A stretch of DNA of 64,000 bases from SZUA-584 sp040768905 (GCA_040768905.1 JAXGMA010000001.1:2232001-2296000); one strand, 5' to 3'. Shown: positions 18,023 to 27,246, counted from the stretch's first letter. The notes: generated from the sequence alone by a model not told the origin. Program-made: numbers and translations.

Positions 18023-19168
18023 TTAAGGCAACGGAAGCAGGTAAGCTTTGTTTCCCTGCGTGACGAACACATGCTTTTCAATGGCGCGCTCAACGCTGCT
18101 GATTTCAAAAGGCAGCGTATACATCCGCAAATATTTGCCCTCAACAGTATATACGAAAATTTTATCGTTTGCAAAACAATAAATTTTATCGCTGGTGTGC
18201 ACGATGTCAAAGACCCCTGGAGGAAGGTTGATGGTGAGCTCATTTCCGCTGCCGCGTATGATGCGCACGATGTTTATTTCTTTTTCGCTGTTTGCAGGTA
18301 TAAAAACAAACCGCGGATCAGGCAGGCAGCAGATATCATTAAGCGCCCAGCCGTAGATCATAATGCTTGCGCTTTCGGCGCTTTGCGAAGCAAACATCGT
18401 CATTTGGTTGGTGCCGATGGCATACATCTGGTCTCCGCTGATATACAGACTGCTGACAATCTGGTTTTTTAATTCAATTCTTCCGGTCACTGATTGTGTT
18501 TCCGGGCGATATGTCAGTATGCGCGATATCGGCGTGCTGCCCGAAACATCGAGCTCCAGAACATAGAGCAAGCTGCTGTCTGCATCAAAACCATACCTGA
18601 GGACATAACGGTCAGTCACATCGATCTGGTAGAGGCTTTCTCCGTTAAGATCAAAGACCACGATGTATTGCTTTGTGGTTTCATCAACTGTTTGATAGAC
18701 ATAAACAGCCACTTTATCCTTGCCGATACGCGCCGAGGAGATCTCACCGTCAAGCTGCGTAGAAAAAAGGTGCTGCCCTTTTGTGTCGATAACCTGGATC
18801 ACACCGTATCCTGTTGCCGCAATGATATCGTTATCGGAGGTATATTCGAGGCCTGCTGAAAATAAGCGCAGCTGCCAGACAGTATTTAATCTAGCATCAA
18901 GACAAGTCAAAAGATCACCTTGCGTATATACAATGTACGGGCCGGCTGCGAAATACGGGCGCGCTTGAGGTGTTGTTGCTGCTGCAGTATCCGAAGATGA
19001 TGACAAAGAAACGGGAAGTTCAAGCATTGTATCAGAGAGTTCTCTGCCTCTTGTCAGCAGCATCACAAAGCCTGTGACAAGGACGATAACAACAACAGCA
19101 ATAAAAGAAAAAAATAAGATCTTTTTTTTCGGCAGTTTTCTTTTCTTTTTGTTCTTGAGCAGATTCAC
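18023..19168 (-). CDS. Single-pass membrane protein with extracellular beta-propeller (DUF5711-like)
   Basis: The 381-residue protein has a basic N-terminus (KNKKKRKLPKKK), one membrane helix (FFSFIAVVVIVLVTGFVML) and an outside domain of repeating beta-strand units. Examples are GPYIVYTQGDLLTCLDARLN, GYGVIQVIDTKGQ and KIYCFANDKIFVYTVEGKY. This matches what I recall of the DUF5711 family. The start is a GTG at 19166-19168 with GAGGTG close upstream. The neighbour downstream is cvpA. No enzyme motif is seen. The overall plan is like the product of 3353-4588 without close sequence similarity. Confidence 0.7.
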   Translation of the reverse strand: MNLLKNKKKRKLPKKKILFFSFIAVVVIVLVTGFVMLLTRGRELSDTMLELPVSLSSSSDTAAATTPQARPYFAAGPYIVYTQGDLLTCLDARLNTVWQLRLFSAGLEYTSDNDIIAATGYGVIQVIDTKGQHLFSTQLDGEISSARIGKDKVAVYVYQTVDETTKQYIVVFDLNGESLYQIDVTDRYVLRYGFDADSSLLYVLELDVSGSTPISRILTYRPETQSVTGRIELKNQIVSSLYISGDQMYAIGTNQMTMFASQSAESASIMIYGWALNDICCLPDPRFVFIPANSEKEINIVRIIRGSGNELTINLPPGVFDIVHTSDKIYCFANDKIFVYTVEGKYLRMYTLPFEISSVERAIEKHVFVTQGNKAYLLPLP

Positions 19169-19324
19169 TCAGCACCTCGATGCAGAAATATTATAGCCAT
19201 TATAACACAAAACCCGATAAAAAAAAGTGAACGAAACATGTCCATCTCCATGTCCATCTCATTGATATGTTTTATAAGATACAAGAGAGAATTGCCACAG
19301 ACAGCGCGACATAAAGGGCCTTAT

Positions 19325-20197
19325 CTATTTCGGGCAGAAAACATTTAAAGCTGAAGGCTTGACGTAAAGGCGTTGCGGCGTCGTGCCGTATACCTCGCCG
19401 TCAAGATTAAAGCTTTTCGGCGAAGAAGAGTCAATGATGATCTCGCTGCAGGAAAACTGTTCTGAAACATCAATGCGCTCAAGCTGTCCTTTTTTTAGCT
19501 TTGGCAGCTCTAAAAGTATACGCCATTTTGGAAGGCTGTTGATTATCACAACGTTGAACATGCCGTCGCTGACACTGGCATCAGGAGCAACCCGAAGCCC
19601 GCCGCCATAACACTTCCCGTTGGCCACAGCAATAAGCAGCACTTTTCGTTTGAACGTCTGCCCGTTGGCAGTTATGTCTATATCTATGTTTTTATGTCCG
19701 AAAATGGACATAAAAATGCCGAGAAAATAAGCAAAGCCGCCGGTAAACAGCCTTCGGACTTTTTCTGTGTTGTAGATGACTTCAACATCAAAGCCTGTGC
19801 CGGCCACATTAAGAAAAGGCTGGTCTCCGAGAAAGCCTATATCCACGCGGCTGGTGTGACCGTTGATTATGATGTCAAGCGCCTCGCCGACATCCTTGGG
19901 CACACCGATTGCTTGTCGGAAATCATTGCCTGTGCCTGCGGGGATGATACCGAGCTTTTCAACTGTGCCCTCAAGCTGGCCTGCGATCTCGAGCAGCGTG
20001 CCGTCTCCACCTACGGAAATAATCCCGGTATAACCTTGCCCGACAGCGCCGCGCGCAAGCTCTACAGCGTGATGTTTGTATTCCGTTTCTGCTATCACAA
20101 AGTCGGCATTATTTTCTTTGAGACGCTGTGCAACGATCTGCATGGCCTTATGAGAGCGCCCCGCACCCGCAGTCGGGTTGAATATGATATAATACAT
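19325..20197 (-). CDS. Diacylglycerol/lipid kinase family protein (YegS/DgkB type)
   Basis: The 290-residue protein starts YYIIFNPTAGAGRSHKAMQ. It has the nucleotide-binding GIISVGGDGTLLEIAGQL and LGIIPAGTGNDFRQAIGVP blocks that define the DAGK catalytic domain, and a C-terminal beta-rich domain ending LDGEVYGTTPQRLYVKPSAL. It probably phosphorylates diacylglycerol to recycle it to phosphatidic acid; a sphingoid-type substrate is less likely in this host. GGGAG lies eight bases before the ATG. Confidence 0.88.
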   Translation of the reverse strand: MYYIIFNPTAGAGRSHKAMQIVAQRLKENNADFVIAETEYKHHAVELARGAVGQGYTGIISVGGDGTLLEIAGQLEGTVEKLGIIPAGTGNDFRQAIGVPKDVGEALDIIINGHTSRVDIGFLGDQPFLNVAGTGFDVEVIYNTEKVRRLFTGGFAYFLGIFMSIFGHKNIDIDITANGQTFKRKVLLIAVANGKCYGGGLRVAPDASVSDGMFNVVIINSLPKWRILLELPKLKKGQLERIDVSEQFSCSEIIIDSSSPKSFNLDGEVYGTTPQRLYVKPSALNVFCPK

Positions 20198-20343
20198 GCG
20201 TATGCTCCCGGAAAGGATGTTGCTACCATTCTACTCGATACAAAAAACTTTGTACAGCTTTTGTGTTTTATAAGCAGGCAGCAGCCGGGCAGCTAAAGGC
20301 ACGCAATGTTCTTATAACGGGCGCTTTGATACGGAGTGAGCCT

Positions 20344-20403
20344 ATGAAAAAGAAACATCATACTGACAATGCAAACGATCAAGGAAAGCGGATGAGTTAT
20401 TAA
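20344..20403 (+). CDS. Possible 19-residue peptide
   Basis: ATG at 20344 follows ACGGAGTGAG with good spacing and encodes a lysine/histidine-rich peptide (MKKKHHTDNANDQGKRMSY) that ends 44 bases before the MltG-like start. It may be a leader peptide, or the decayed N-terminal end of the next protein, which in homologues often begins with a basic cytoplasmic stretch. Low confidence. Confidence 0.25.
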   Translation: MKKKHHTDNANDQGKRMSY

Positions 20404-20447
20404 CAGGTCTATGCCTCAAGACATTAATGATGAAACGGAGGAACATG

Positions 20448-21398
20448 ATGAAGTTTTCTTTTCAGATATTTCTGTGTGCAGCTTGCCTGCTGTTCTGTGC
20501 ATGCGCAGCACCTGTGCAGACACAAGAAGACTTGCATGCACCTCCCGAGGCCCAAAGCACACACAAGCATCCCGCCACACCGATTCCCGGGCCAAAGAAA
20601 ACCACGCAGCCGGAAATACCAGATCACACAGAGGACTTAGCGCAAGAAGCAGTAGTTGTGCGCGAGGGCGATACGCTCGAGCTGCATATCATCCCGCAGC
20701 TTGTCGAGGCCTTTTCCATGACGGAATCAGAGATCAAAGAGGTGTTAGCAGCTGCGAAAAGCAAGCTGATCAGCAGCAAAACACAAGGGTTCAGCCGGAT
20801 GGAAGGCATTCTTGTGCCGGGCAGCTATTATACGGAAGGTAAAACACTGAACGAAAATGTTGAACTTTGGATAACCCATGCTGAGGCGCGTTATGACGCG
20901 CTTGAAAGCAAAATCGCTAAGCAGAACAGACTTCTGGCTTCTGAGCGGCTTGTTCTTGCATCGATCATAGAATGGGAATGTATCGGTGCGCCTTTCGAAA
21001 AAGAAACTTCCGCTGTGCTTCAGAACAGGCTTGGGAAGAACGCAAGGCTGGGGTGCTGTTCAACGTTGGAATACGCTGCGGGCTATTCTCGTCCGTATAT
21101 GACAACTGCGGATACGAGAATCTCAAGCACATATAACACATATAAAATCAGAGGTCTGCCTCCCGGGCCGATATGCGTCACGGGAACTGCTGCGCTTGAG
21201 GCGGCCATGTCAGAGACTTCCGACACTGATCTTTATTATTTCTTTTATGATTATGCGCGCGGCACTATGCAGTTTTTCAATGAATACAGGGACTTTAAAG
21301 AAGCCGCTAACGCATCGAAAGAGCTGTTTTTGAAAACCTTCCCTGATATTGGAAGACATGACAAGATAGATCGCCGGAGCGTGTTCGGGAATTATTGA
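20448..21398 (+). CDS. MltG-like endolytic transglycosylase (YceG domain), divergent
   Basis: The 316-residue protein has a hydrophobic N-terminus rich in cysteine (FLCAACLLFCACAAP). This is either a signal peptide or a weak lipobox. A Pro/Thr-rich linker follows, and then a C-terminal YceG/MltG domain. The catalytic-glutamate block is RLVLASIIEWECIG, where usual family members read SIIEKE, and the later signature SSTYNTYKIRGLPPGPI is nearly canonical. LysM-like residues may lie at about 60-120. Family members cut nascent glycan strands. The start ATG at 20448 has GGAGG six bases upstream. It is shorter than most MltG and lacks the usual long N-terminal region. Confidence 0.78.
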   Translation: MKFSFQIFLCAACLLFCACAAPVQTQEDLHAPPEAQSTHKHPATPIPGPKKTTQPEIPDHTEDLAQEAVVVREGDTLELHIIPQLVEAFSMTESEIKEVLAAAKSKLISSKTQGFSRMEGILVPGSYYTEGKTLNENVELWITHAEARYDALESKIAKQNRLLASERLVLASIIEWECIGAPFEKETSAVLQNRLGKNARLGCCSTLEYAAGYSRPYMTTADTRISSTYNTYKIRGLPPGPICVTGTAALEAAMSETSDTDLYYFFYDYARGTMQFFNEYRDFKEAANASKELFLKTFPDIGRHDKIDRRSVFGNY

Positions 21399-21435
21399 TA
21401 TATCAATTTTTTTAGAGCCTTTGATCCGCCTGCAG

Positions 21436-21464
21436 TTGACTATGCGGCTGTTTTCTGGTACGAT
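21436..21464 (+). promoter_or_regulatory. Promoter candidate for purA
   Basis: TTGACT (21436-21441) and TACGAT (21459-21464) are separated by 17 bases, 63 bases before the purA start. Confidence 0.55.
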
Positions 21465-21477
21465 AGCCTAGGACTTG

Positions 21478-21500
21478 AGCGGGGGGACCCCGCTTTTATT
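21478..21500 (+). terminator. Hairpin with T-rich tail in the purA leader
   Basis: AGCGGGG (21478-21484), loop GGA, CCCCGCT (21488-21494), then TTTATTAT. It lies just after the putative purA promoter, so it could be an attenuator of purA, or simply the terminator of the upstream MltG-like gene if the promoter call is wrong. Confidence 0.6.
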
Positions 21501-21526
21501 ATCTTGACCATCGGGAGTGAAGTAAA

Positions 21527-22810
21527 ATGCCTGGTATATCTGTTTTTGGTGTACAATGGGGAGACGAAGGCAAGGGGCGGTTTGTTGACTATCTTGCGAA
21601 CGACGCAGATGTTGTGGTGCGCTATCAAGGCGGAAACAACGCAGGCCACACGATCATTGTCAAGGATATCAAGTATACACTGCATCTGATCCCTGCCGGC
21701 GCGCTCTACGAAGGCAAAATTTGCGTGATCGGAAATGGTGTTGTTGTAGACCCGGGTGCGTTGATCGAGGAGATGGACATGCTTGAGCAAAAAGGTTTTC
21801 TGCTCAACAACCTTAAAATATCAGACCGGGCGCATATCGTGATGCCGTATCACAATGTTTTGGACGGGCTCAGCGAAGACGTGGCCGGAGATGCCTTGAT
21901 AGGCACGACCAAGCGCGGCATCGGCCCTTGCTATACCGACAAAGCAGCGCGCAGCGGCCTTCGTATGTGTGATCTGCTAAGCGACGGTTTTGCGCAAAAG
22001 TTAAAAGACGTGCTTGGACATAAAAATGACATCATCACCAAAGTCTACGGCCAACAACCGCTTGAGTATGCACCTATGCTTGAGCTGCTTCTCTCATACA
22101 AAGAACGTTTGCGTCCGCATATCTGCGACACGGTAAGGCTTTGCCACGATTTTTATATGCAGGGCAAAAAAATGCTTTTTGAAGGCGCACAGGGCATGTT
22201 GCTGGATATCGATTTTGGGACATATCCCTATGTGACGTCATCGCACCCCATTTCTGGAGGTGTGAGCATAGGCACAGGGCTGCCGCCTGCTGCGCTGACC
22301 GAAGTTGTGGGTGTTGTGAAAGCTTACACCACGAGAGTGGGAAGCGGGCCTTTTGTGACAGAGCTCAATGATGAAACCGGAGAGCGCATACGCCAGAAAG
22401 GGCAGGAATTTGGCGCGACGACGGGGCGTCCGCGCCGCTGCGGCTGGCTGGATCTTGTGATCGTCGATTTTGCGGTGCGTATCAACGGCATCACATCTAT
22501 CGCGCTTTCGCGGATGGATACCTTAGGCGGCTTTGATACCGTAAAGGTATGCACAGCCTATGATATACGGGGAAACAAGACGAAGGATTTTCCGGCCTCT
22601 CTTGATGACCTTGCAGCGGCAAAGCCGGTATACAAAGAGTTTGAAGGATGGAGCAGCGATATTTCGCATGTGCGAAAATTTGAAGAGCTGCCAAAAGCCG
22701 CACAGGAGTATGTCAGCTTTATCGAAAGTGAAACAGGTGTGCCCGCTGCAATGATCGGCGTGGGGCCTGAGCGCAACGAGTGTATACTGCGTCACACTTT
22801 CTACAAATAA
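21527..22810 (+). CDS. purA: Adenylosuccinate synthetase
   Basis: This enzyme joins IMP and aspartate with GTP in AMP synthesis. The 427-residue length is normal. Signature blocks are present: GVQWGDEGKGRFVDYLA (the second Lys of the common GKGK is Arg here), YQGGNNAGHTI, GTTKRGIGPCYTDKAAR, FEGAQGMLLDIDFGTYPYV and TTGRPRRCGWLDLV. GGGAGTGA lies upstream of the ATG. It is followed by the SRP RNA gene on the same strand, 27 bases after the stop. Confidence 0.97.
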   Translation: MPGISVFGVQWGDEGKGRFVDYLANDADVVVRYQGGNNAGHTIIVKDIKYTLHLIPAGALYEGKICVIGNGVVVDPGALIEEMDMLEQKGFLLNNLKISDRAHIVMPYHNVLDGLSEDVAGDALIGTTKRGIGPCYTDKAARSGLRMCDLLSDGFAQKLKDVLGHKNDIITKVYGQQPLEYAPMLELLLSYKERLRPHICDTVRLCHDFYMQGKKMLFEGAQGMLLDIDFGTYPYVTSSHPISGGVSIGTGLPPAALTEVVGVVKAYTTRVGSGPFVTELNDETGERIRQKGQEFGATTGRPRRCGWLDLVIVDFAVRINGITSIALSRMDTLGGFDTVKVCTAYDIRGNKTKDFPASLDDLAAAKPVYKEFEGWSSDISHVRKFEELPKAAQEYVSFIESETGVPAAMIGVGPERNECILRHTFYK

Positions 22811-22837
22811 GCTTTACACAAATTAAGTAAACAAGTT

Positions 22838-23107
22838 TACCGTGCCAGACGGGGAGCCAGCGGTGCCCTGAACCTGCAATCCGCTATAGCAGGGTTTGAT
22901 TCCCGGCCCGAGGCGCGTTGTTGTAAGGTATGGAGACGGTAAGGGGCGTTGACGAGTGGGCCCCGTGCAATGGCCGCCCGTGAACCCTGTCAGGCCCTGA
23001 CGGGAGCAGCAGTAAGCGGATACGGCCGTGTGCCTCGGATCAGTCTGCTCTGAGCAACCTGCCGCCGAACCTCTTGTAACAGCGTGTCGAAGGCCGGGTG
23101 CACGGTA
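22838..23107 (+). ncRNA. ffs: Signal recognition particle RNA, long form with Alu domain
   Basis: The ends pair (TACCGTGC with GCACGGTA). The S-domain hairpin carries the Ffh-binding region GTCAGGCCCTGACGGGAGCAGCA, close to the bacterial consensus GTCAGGTCCGGAAGGAAGCAGC. The 5' part shows the Alu-domain arrangement with GGTGCCCTGAACC and GGGTTTGATTCCCGG. The length of about 270 nt is typical of Gram-positive long SRP RNAs. A T-tailed hairpin follows. Confidence 0.92.
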
Positions 23108-23121
23108 TTTGATGATATGAA

Positions 23122-23152
23122 AACTCAGCATAAAAAAACGCTGGGTTTTTTA
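23122..23152 (+). terminator. Terminator of the SRP RNA gene
   Basis: AACTCAGC (23122-23129) pairs with GCTGGGTT (23140-23147, one G-T pair) and is followed by TTTTTAT. Confidence 0.7.
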
Positions 23153-23321
23153 TTTGCTTCAAAAACACAATCGGTAAAAAGCAGCAGGAAAAAAACAATA
23201 CACAAGCGAATACTATTGTTATAGAGTTTTTGTTTATCAAAGATGAAATGGAGGTACAATAAAGATAAGGAACAAAGCCTGGTTTTTGGGCTAAAAATAA
23301 AAGTCAGGGAGGGGTCAGAAT

Positions 23322-23855
23322 ATGCGCGTTATAATATCAGGAAAAGGCATGGAAGTATCGGATTACTTAAAAGATATGGTGACTAAAAAAGTTTCCAAAC
23401 TACAAAGGTATTTCGATGAAAGTACCGAGGCGCAGATAACCATGTCAATACAAAAATCGCGCCACATCGTAGAGGTGACCATTCCGTTTGACGGTATCGT
23501 ACTTCGCGGCGAAGAAGCCACGGGAGACATGTATGCATCAGTTGACGGTGTGCTCAAAAAGCTTGAGAAACAGATCCACAAACACCGCACTGCGCTCAAA
23601 AAACGCCTGCGTGACGGTGCTTTTACAAAAGAGGATTATGAATATCAGGCCAGCATGTCAAACGAGCGGGTTCCAGATATCGTCCGCACCAAGCGTTTCG
23701 TGGTCAAGCCGATGGACATCGAGGAGGCAAAAATGCAGATGGAGCTTTTAGGACATCAGTTTTTTGTCTTTCGGAACGCAAAAACTGGCGAAATCAATGT
23801 GCTTTACCAGCGGCATGACGGAGACCTTGGTCTTATAGAGCCGAACGGGGACTGA
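23322..23855 (+). CDS. hpf: Ribosome hibernation promoting factor, long form
   Basis: The 177-residue protein has an N-terminal S30AE domain (MRVIISGKGMEVSDYLKD; PFDGIVLRGEEATGDMYASV) that blocks the decoding centre. Its C-terminal dimerisation domain (RFVVKPMDIEEAKMQMELLG; ETGEIN-type end YQRHDGDLGLIEP) drives 100S dimer formation. Long forms are typical of Firmicutes. GGGAGGGG lies upstream of the ATG. It is single-gene and has its own terminator at 23896-23931. Confidence 0.95.
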   Translation: MRVIISGKGMEVSDYLKDMVTKKVSKLQRYFDESTEAQITMSIQKSRHIVEVTIPFDGIVLRGEEATGDMYASVDGVLKKLEKQIHKHRTALKKRLRDGAFTKEDYEYQASMSNERVPDIVRTKRFVVKPMDIEEAKMQMELLGHQFFVFRNAKTGEINVLYQRHDGDLGLIEPNGD

Positions 23856-23895
23856 AAAAAGCTCAGAAGGCTTAACCAGCCATTCATTGATAAAA

Positions 23896-23931
23896 CAAAA
23901 GCTCCGGCAGCCCTGTGCCGGGGCTTTTTTG
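23896..23931 (+). terminator. Terminator of hpf
   Basis: GCTCCGGCA (23901-23909) pairs with TGCCGGGGC (23915-23923), followed by TTTTTTG and preceded by AAAA. Confidence 0.88.
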
Positions 23932-24076
23932 TACGGGCTGAGACAAAATGTGCCACGATACACAAAGGGGCACCGTCATATAAAAAATGTAATAATATGT
24001 AATAATTGCGCTTCATCCTGCATAATCGGCTCAAATACGCGTATAGATGACGTATGGGCAAAGTACGGAGTTTTCG

Positions 24077-24790
24077 ATGTATTTTATAAGCTTATGTCTT
24101 GGCACAGTCGTCGGTGCTGCAGGGACGGTCTTAGGGGGCGCAGCGGCCATGCTGATAGGAAAAAGGTCAGCGGAGCCGCGCGTGTTTCTTGCCTTTGCGG
24201 GCGGACTGATGGTTTCTGTGGTTGTTTTTGAGATGCTTATGGAAAGCTCGGTGCTCGGCGGTATTTTGACTATGTGCAGCGGTGCGGTTTCAGGCGCGGT
24301 TTTTTTTGCATTGCTCTCTCCGCTGGTCATACGCACAAAAAGCCCGACACTTTATTCGACGGGGCTGCTCGTGCTTGCAGGCATCGCGCTGCATAATCTG
24401 CCAGAAGGGATCGCCATTGGTTCTTCGCTCGTGCACAGTAAAGGTTTAGCAATCTCGCTGTCGCTGCTGATGCTGGCACATAATGTGCCTGAAGGGATTG
24501 CCGTTTGCCTGCCGCTTCGGCTTTCCGGGCTGCCGGCGGGACGCGTGCTTGGGCTTGCGTTTTTAACAGGGCTGCCCACAGCCGCAGGCGCGGTGATGGG
24601 TACGGCTGTCGGGCAGATTTCCGGGGAAATGATCGCTTTTTGTATTGCATTTGCCGGGGGCGCGATGCTTTTTATTTCTTTGAAAGAGCTGATACCGGCG
24701 GCAAACCACTGCGCAGACAGGAAACAAAACAAGACGCTGTGCGCCGCTATTGGCATATGCACGGGATTTTTGGTTACTTCATTTCTGTGA
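24077..24790 (+). CDS. ZIP family divalent metal transporter
   Basis: The 237-residue protein has about eight membrane helices. The ZIP metal-site helices are clear: LAGIALHNLPEGIAIGSSL and LMLAHNVPEGIAVCLPL, both with the HN.PEG motif, so zinc or another divalent ion is the likely substrate. The start ATG at 24077 has ACGGAG upstream; ten extra codons in the open frame lack a site. Its end overlaps the convergent recF by 17 bases. Confidence 0.9.
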   Translation: MYFISLCLGTVVGAAGTVLGGAAAMLIGKRSAEPRVFLAFAGGLMVSVVVFEMLMESSVLGGILTMCSGAVSGAVFFALLSPLVIRTKSPTLYSTGLLVLAGIALHNLPEGIAIGSSLVHSKGLAISLSLLMLAHNVPEGIAVCLPLRLSGLPAGRVLGLAFLTGLPTAAGAVMGTAVGQISGEMIAFCIAFAGGAMLFISLKELIPAANHCADRKQNKTLCAAIGICTGFLVTSFL

Positions 24791-25853
24791 CCGTCCCGCC
24801 CGCTACCGTGAAAAGATGCGCATCTTTGCACTCAAGCGGTACGGCGGTGGTCAAAAAACACTGTGCGCCGCGTATTCGCTTAAGCAGAGCGTTTTGACGC
24901 GGAATATCGAGTTCAGAAAACACATCGTCAAGCAGCAGGACGGGATCATCATAAAAATCCGTCCGTGCGATCTCAAAAGTGGCCAGCTTTAAAGAAAGCA
25001 TCGCGGTGCGTATTTGCCCCTGTGACGAATATGCCTTGATCTCGTTTCCTCCCAGAGAGACCAAAATATCTTCCCTGTGGGGGCCGCAGAGGCTAAAGCC
25101 CTGTTCTATCTCGGAACCAAATGCTTTTTCCATTTTTTCAAACAGAGAGCTTGCCAGTTGCGCGCCGTCTGCGCTGCTTTTATAGCGCAGAGAGAGCCTT
25201 TCACCGCCGGAAAGCTCATTGTGGATCTGGCGGCTTATCTCATCCACACGCTGCAAAAACTCCTGCCGTGCTGTGATGATGCGCGCACCGTGGGATGAGA
25301 GCTGTTCGTTGTATATGCCGACAAGTTTTTTCAACTGGGACTCTGGCATACGTGATTTGAGCAGAGCATTTTTCTGCGCAAGTGCCTTGCCGTATTCCTG
25401 CAATTCGTAAAAATACGCGGGGCGCAGCTTGGATATTTCCATATCAATGAAACGCCGTCTTAAGGAAGGTGACTCTTTGAGTACTTTTAAGTCTTCAGGC
25501 GAGAAAACAACGGCAATGAAGTTGCCGAAAAGCGCCCCCATCTTGCGGACAGGCTGCCCGCTGACTTTAAGGCTCTTCTTATCGAGCGCACTGAGCTGCG
25601 CCTCAAGAGACAGCGTGCTTTCTGCGCGCTGAACCAGACCTTTTATATATGCTGTTTCGCAGCTTGTACGTATGCACTCGATGTCCTTCTGCGTGCGGAA
25701 CGACTTGCCCATGCTCAGGAAACCCATGGCTTCAAGTATATTGGTCTTGCCCGCAGCATTTTTGCCCTGCAGTATATTGATGCCGTCATAAAAGCGCACA
25801 TGGAGGCTTTCGTAGCTGCGGTAGTTTTTAAGCACAAGGCTTTTAAGATACAT
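24774..25853 (-). CDS. recF: DNA replication and repair protein RecF
   Basis: This SMC-like ATPase of RecFOR loads RecA at gaps. The 359-residue protein has Walker A NILQGKNAAGKTNILEAMGF, the RFIDMEISKLRPAYFYELQ block, the signature region KAYSSQGQIRTAMLSLKLA and Walker B DDPVLLLDDVFSELD. AGGAG lies six bases before the ATG. In most Firmicutes recF follows dnaN; here it lies about 11 kb away, on the other strand, next to a membrane-protein gene. Confidence 0.96.
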   Translation of the reverse strand: MYLKSLVLKNYRSYESLHVRFYDGINILQGKNAAGKTNILEAMGFLSMGKSFRTQKDIECIRTSCETAYIKGLVQRAESTLSLEAQLSALDKKSLKVSGQPVRKMGALFGNFIAVVFSPEDLKVLKESPSLRRRFIDMEISKLRPAYFYELQEYGKALAQKNALLKSRMPESQLKKLVGIYNEQLSSHGARIITARQEFLQRVDEISRQIHNELSGGERLSLRYKSSADGAQLASSLFEKMEKAFGSEIEQGFSLCGPHREDILVSLGGNEIKAYSSQGQIRTAMLSLKLATFEIARTDFYDDPVLLLDDVFSELDIPRQNALLKRIRGAQCFLTTAVPLECKDAHLFTVAGGTVTEMK

Positions 25854-25862
25854 TTTGTTCTC

Positions 25863-27044
25863 CTAAAAAGATGTGTAGAACCATATGGCGCCCCAGATGT
25901 TCACAGCGATGCCAAGCGCCGCAAGCACTGCGGTAAACCGCGCAGACGCCCGGCTCATTGGTCCGTCTGCAAAAAGAACGGGCGCAAATGGCAGCATATC
26001 GACTAAGTACCGGCTGCCGAACTGCCATCCGCCCATCGTTTTGTGTGAGAGTATCAGTACAAAATGAAGGAGCAGGCTAAGCGTGTACAGCGCCTTTTTT
26101 TGGTCAAAACGTCCCTGCACAAGGCGGACGCCGATCAGCACATAGGCAGGATTGACCAGGAAGAAGAGCGTCCCGTTGAACTCAGGCCAGAAGCCTGCGG
26201 CATGTATGCCGGGCAGCTTTAAGATCTCAAGAAAATTTCCCGGGACATAACGCAGCGAAAACTGAGGCGCATGCGCAAACTCCGGAAGGTAGTGATGCCC
26301 GAATTCAAGGAGATTGTCAAACCGCGCATGATTGTACGCCGCTGTGGCTGCTAAGGCTGCAAAGAGCGGCAGCGTGTATTTGATGCAGCTCAGATAACCT
26401 TTGATATTGTGGTTGTCACCCAGATTTTTATGCAGCAGGTAGACAAGCAAAGGCGTATACACGATCTGAAAAGGACGGCAGGCGAAAGCGATACCCAGCG
26501 ATAAAAACGAAAAGTACCACGCTGATCTGCTGCGGCTGGCAATAAGATATACTGCCAGAACTGAAAAGAAGAACGCTTGAGTCTGAGCAGAAAACCAGAC
26601 CCAGCCTGTTACAGACAGATAAAACAGGTTTGAGCCAAGCGTCAGCAGCAGCGCAGTCAGCGCGCAGGACAGGCTGCTATGGCCGTTCCGTGCCATCACA
26701 AGGTAGACGAGAACGAAAGAACCGAAGCCAAAAAGCGTGTTTATGAGATTGTCCGGCATCTGCATGCCAAAAAGGGGGTAAAGCAGAAACTGGACAACAC
26801 TCGGAAAAGGCGGAAAACTCACAAAAATACGGCCGTTATATTCAGCAAGCTCCAGCCACGGAATATTTTCGGAAAGGTCTGCCCTGCCCTGCCACCAAAC
26901 CTGCGCCTGGCGCGTATATGAGTCATAAACGCTGTGTGAGAAAATACTCTGCTCTGTGAGGCTGTATAAAAGGATATACGAAAGAAGGATCAATGCTGCG
27001 GCAGCAAAAAAGTGATATGTAAAAGGCGCTTTTTTGGCATTCAT
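25863..27044 (-). CDS. Polytopic membrane protein, probable GT-C-type glycosyltransferase
   Basis: The 393-residue protein has about ten membrane helices. A short outside loop after helix one contains SVYDSYTRQAQVWWQGRADL and FVSFPPFPSVVQFLLYPLF. Acidic residues after the first helix followed by many helices resemble GT-C dolichyl- or undecaprenyl-phosphate-sugar transferases such as PMT/ArnT. I do not recognise a closer family. No clear Shine-Dalgarno precedes the ATG at 27042-27044. It is nine bases upstream of recF on the same strand and could be co-transcribed with it. Confidence 0.6.
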   Translation of the reverse strand: MNAKKAPFTYHFFAAAALILLSYILLYSLTEQSIFSHSVYDSYTRQAQVWWQGRADLSENIPWLELAEYNGRIFVSFPPFPSVVQFLLYPLFGMQMPDNLINTLFGFGSFVLVYLVMARNGHSSLSCALTALLLTLGSNLFYLSVTGWVWFSAQTQAFFFSVLAVYLIASRSRSAWYFSFLSLGIAFACRPFQIVYTPLLVYLLHKNLGDNHNIKGYLSCIKYTLPLFAALAATAAYNHARFDNLLEFGHHYLPEFAHAPQFSLRYVPGNFLEILKLPGIHAAGFWPEFNGTLFFLVNPAYVLIGVRLVQGRFDQKKALYTLSLLLHFVLILSHKTMGGWQFGSRYLVDMLPFAPVLFADGPMSRASARFTAVLAALGIAVNIWGAIWFYTSF

Positions 27045-27182
27045 GATGCAGTTATTTTATCATGGACGATGCTGCGTAACAATCACAGATTTGACTATGG
27101 GCCAGATGCTATCGCGTTCAGGAAAAGCAGTTACGCAAAACCGTTCCATCAAAATGTGCATCATTGATTTAAAAATGGAATA

Positions 27183-27215
27183 TAAAGGAAGCCCCGCTTC
27201 AAATGCCAACGGGGC
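27183..27215 (-). terminator. Terminator of the Asn/Gln-rich small gene
   Basis: Read on the minus strand, GCCCCGTT, a short loop and AAGCGGGGC (one bulge) are followed by TTCCTTTAT. It lies about 32 bases after the small gene's stop. Confidence 0.6.
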
Positions 27216-27246
27216 GCGCCATCAGATGACAGATCGGCAGATTTTT

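Noticed and set aside
20411..20842. Plus-strand frame of 143 codons overlapping the MltG-like gene
   Set aside because: It is out of frame with the YceG domain and gives a low-complexity, unlikely protein; the other frame has the ribosome site and domain.
22823..23240. Minus-strand frames across 22823-23240
   Set aside because: They are shadows of the SRP RNA gene, whose structure explains the conservation.
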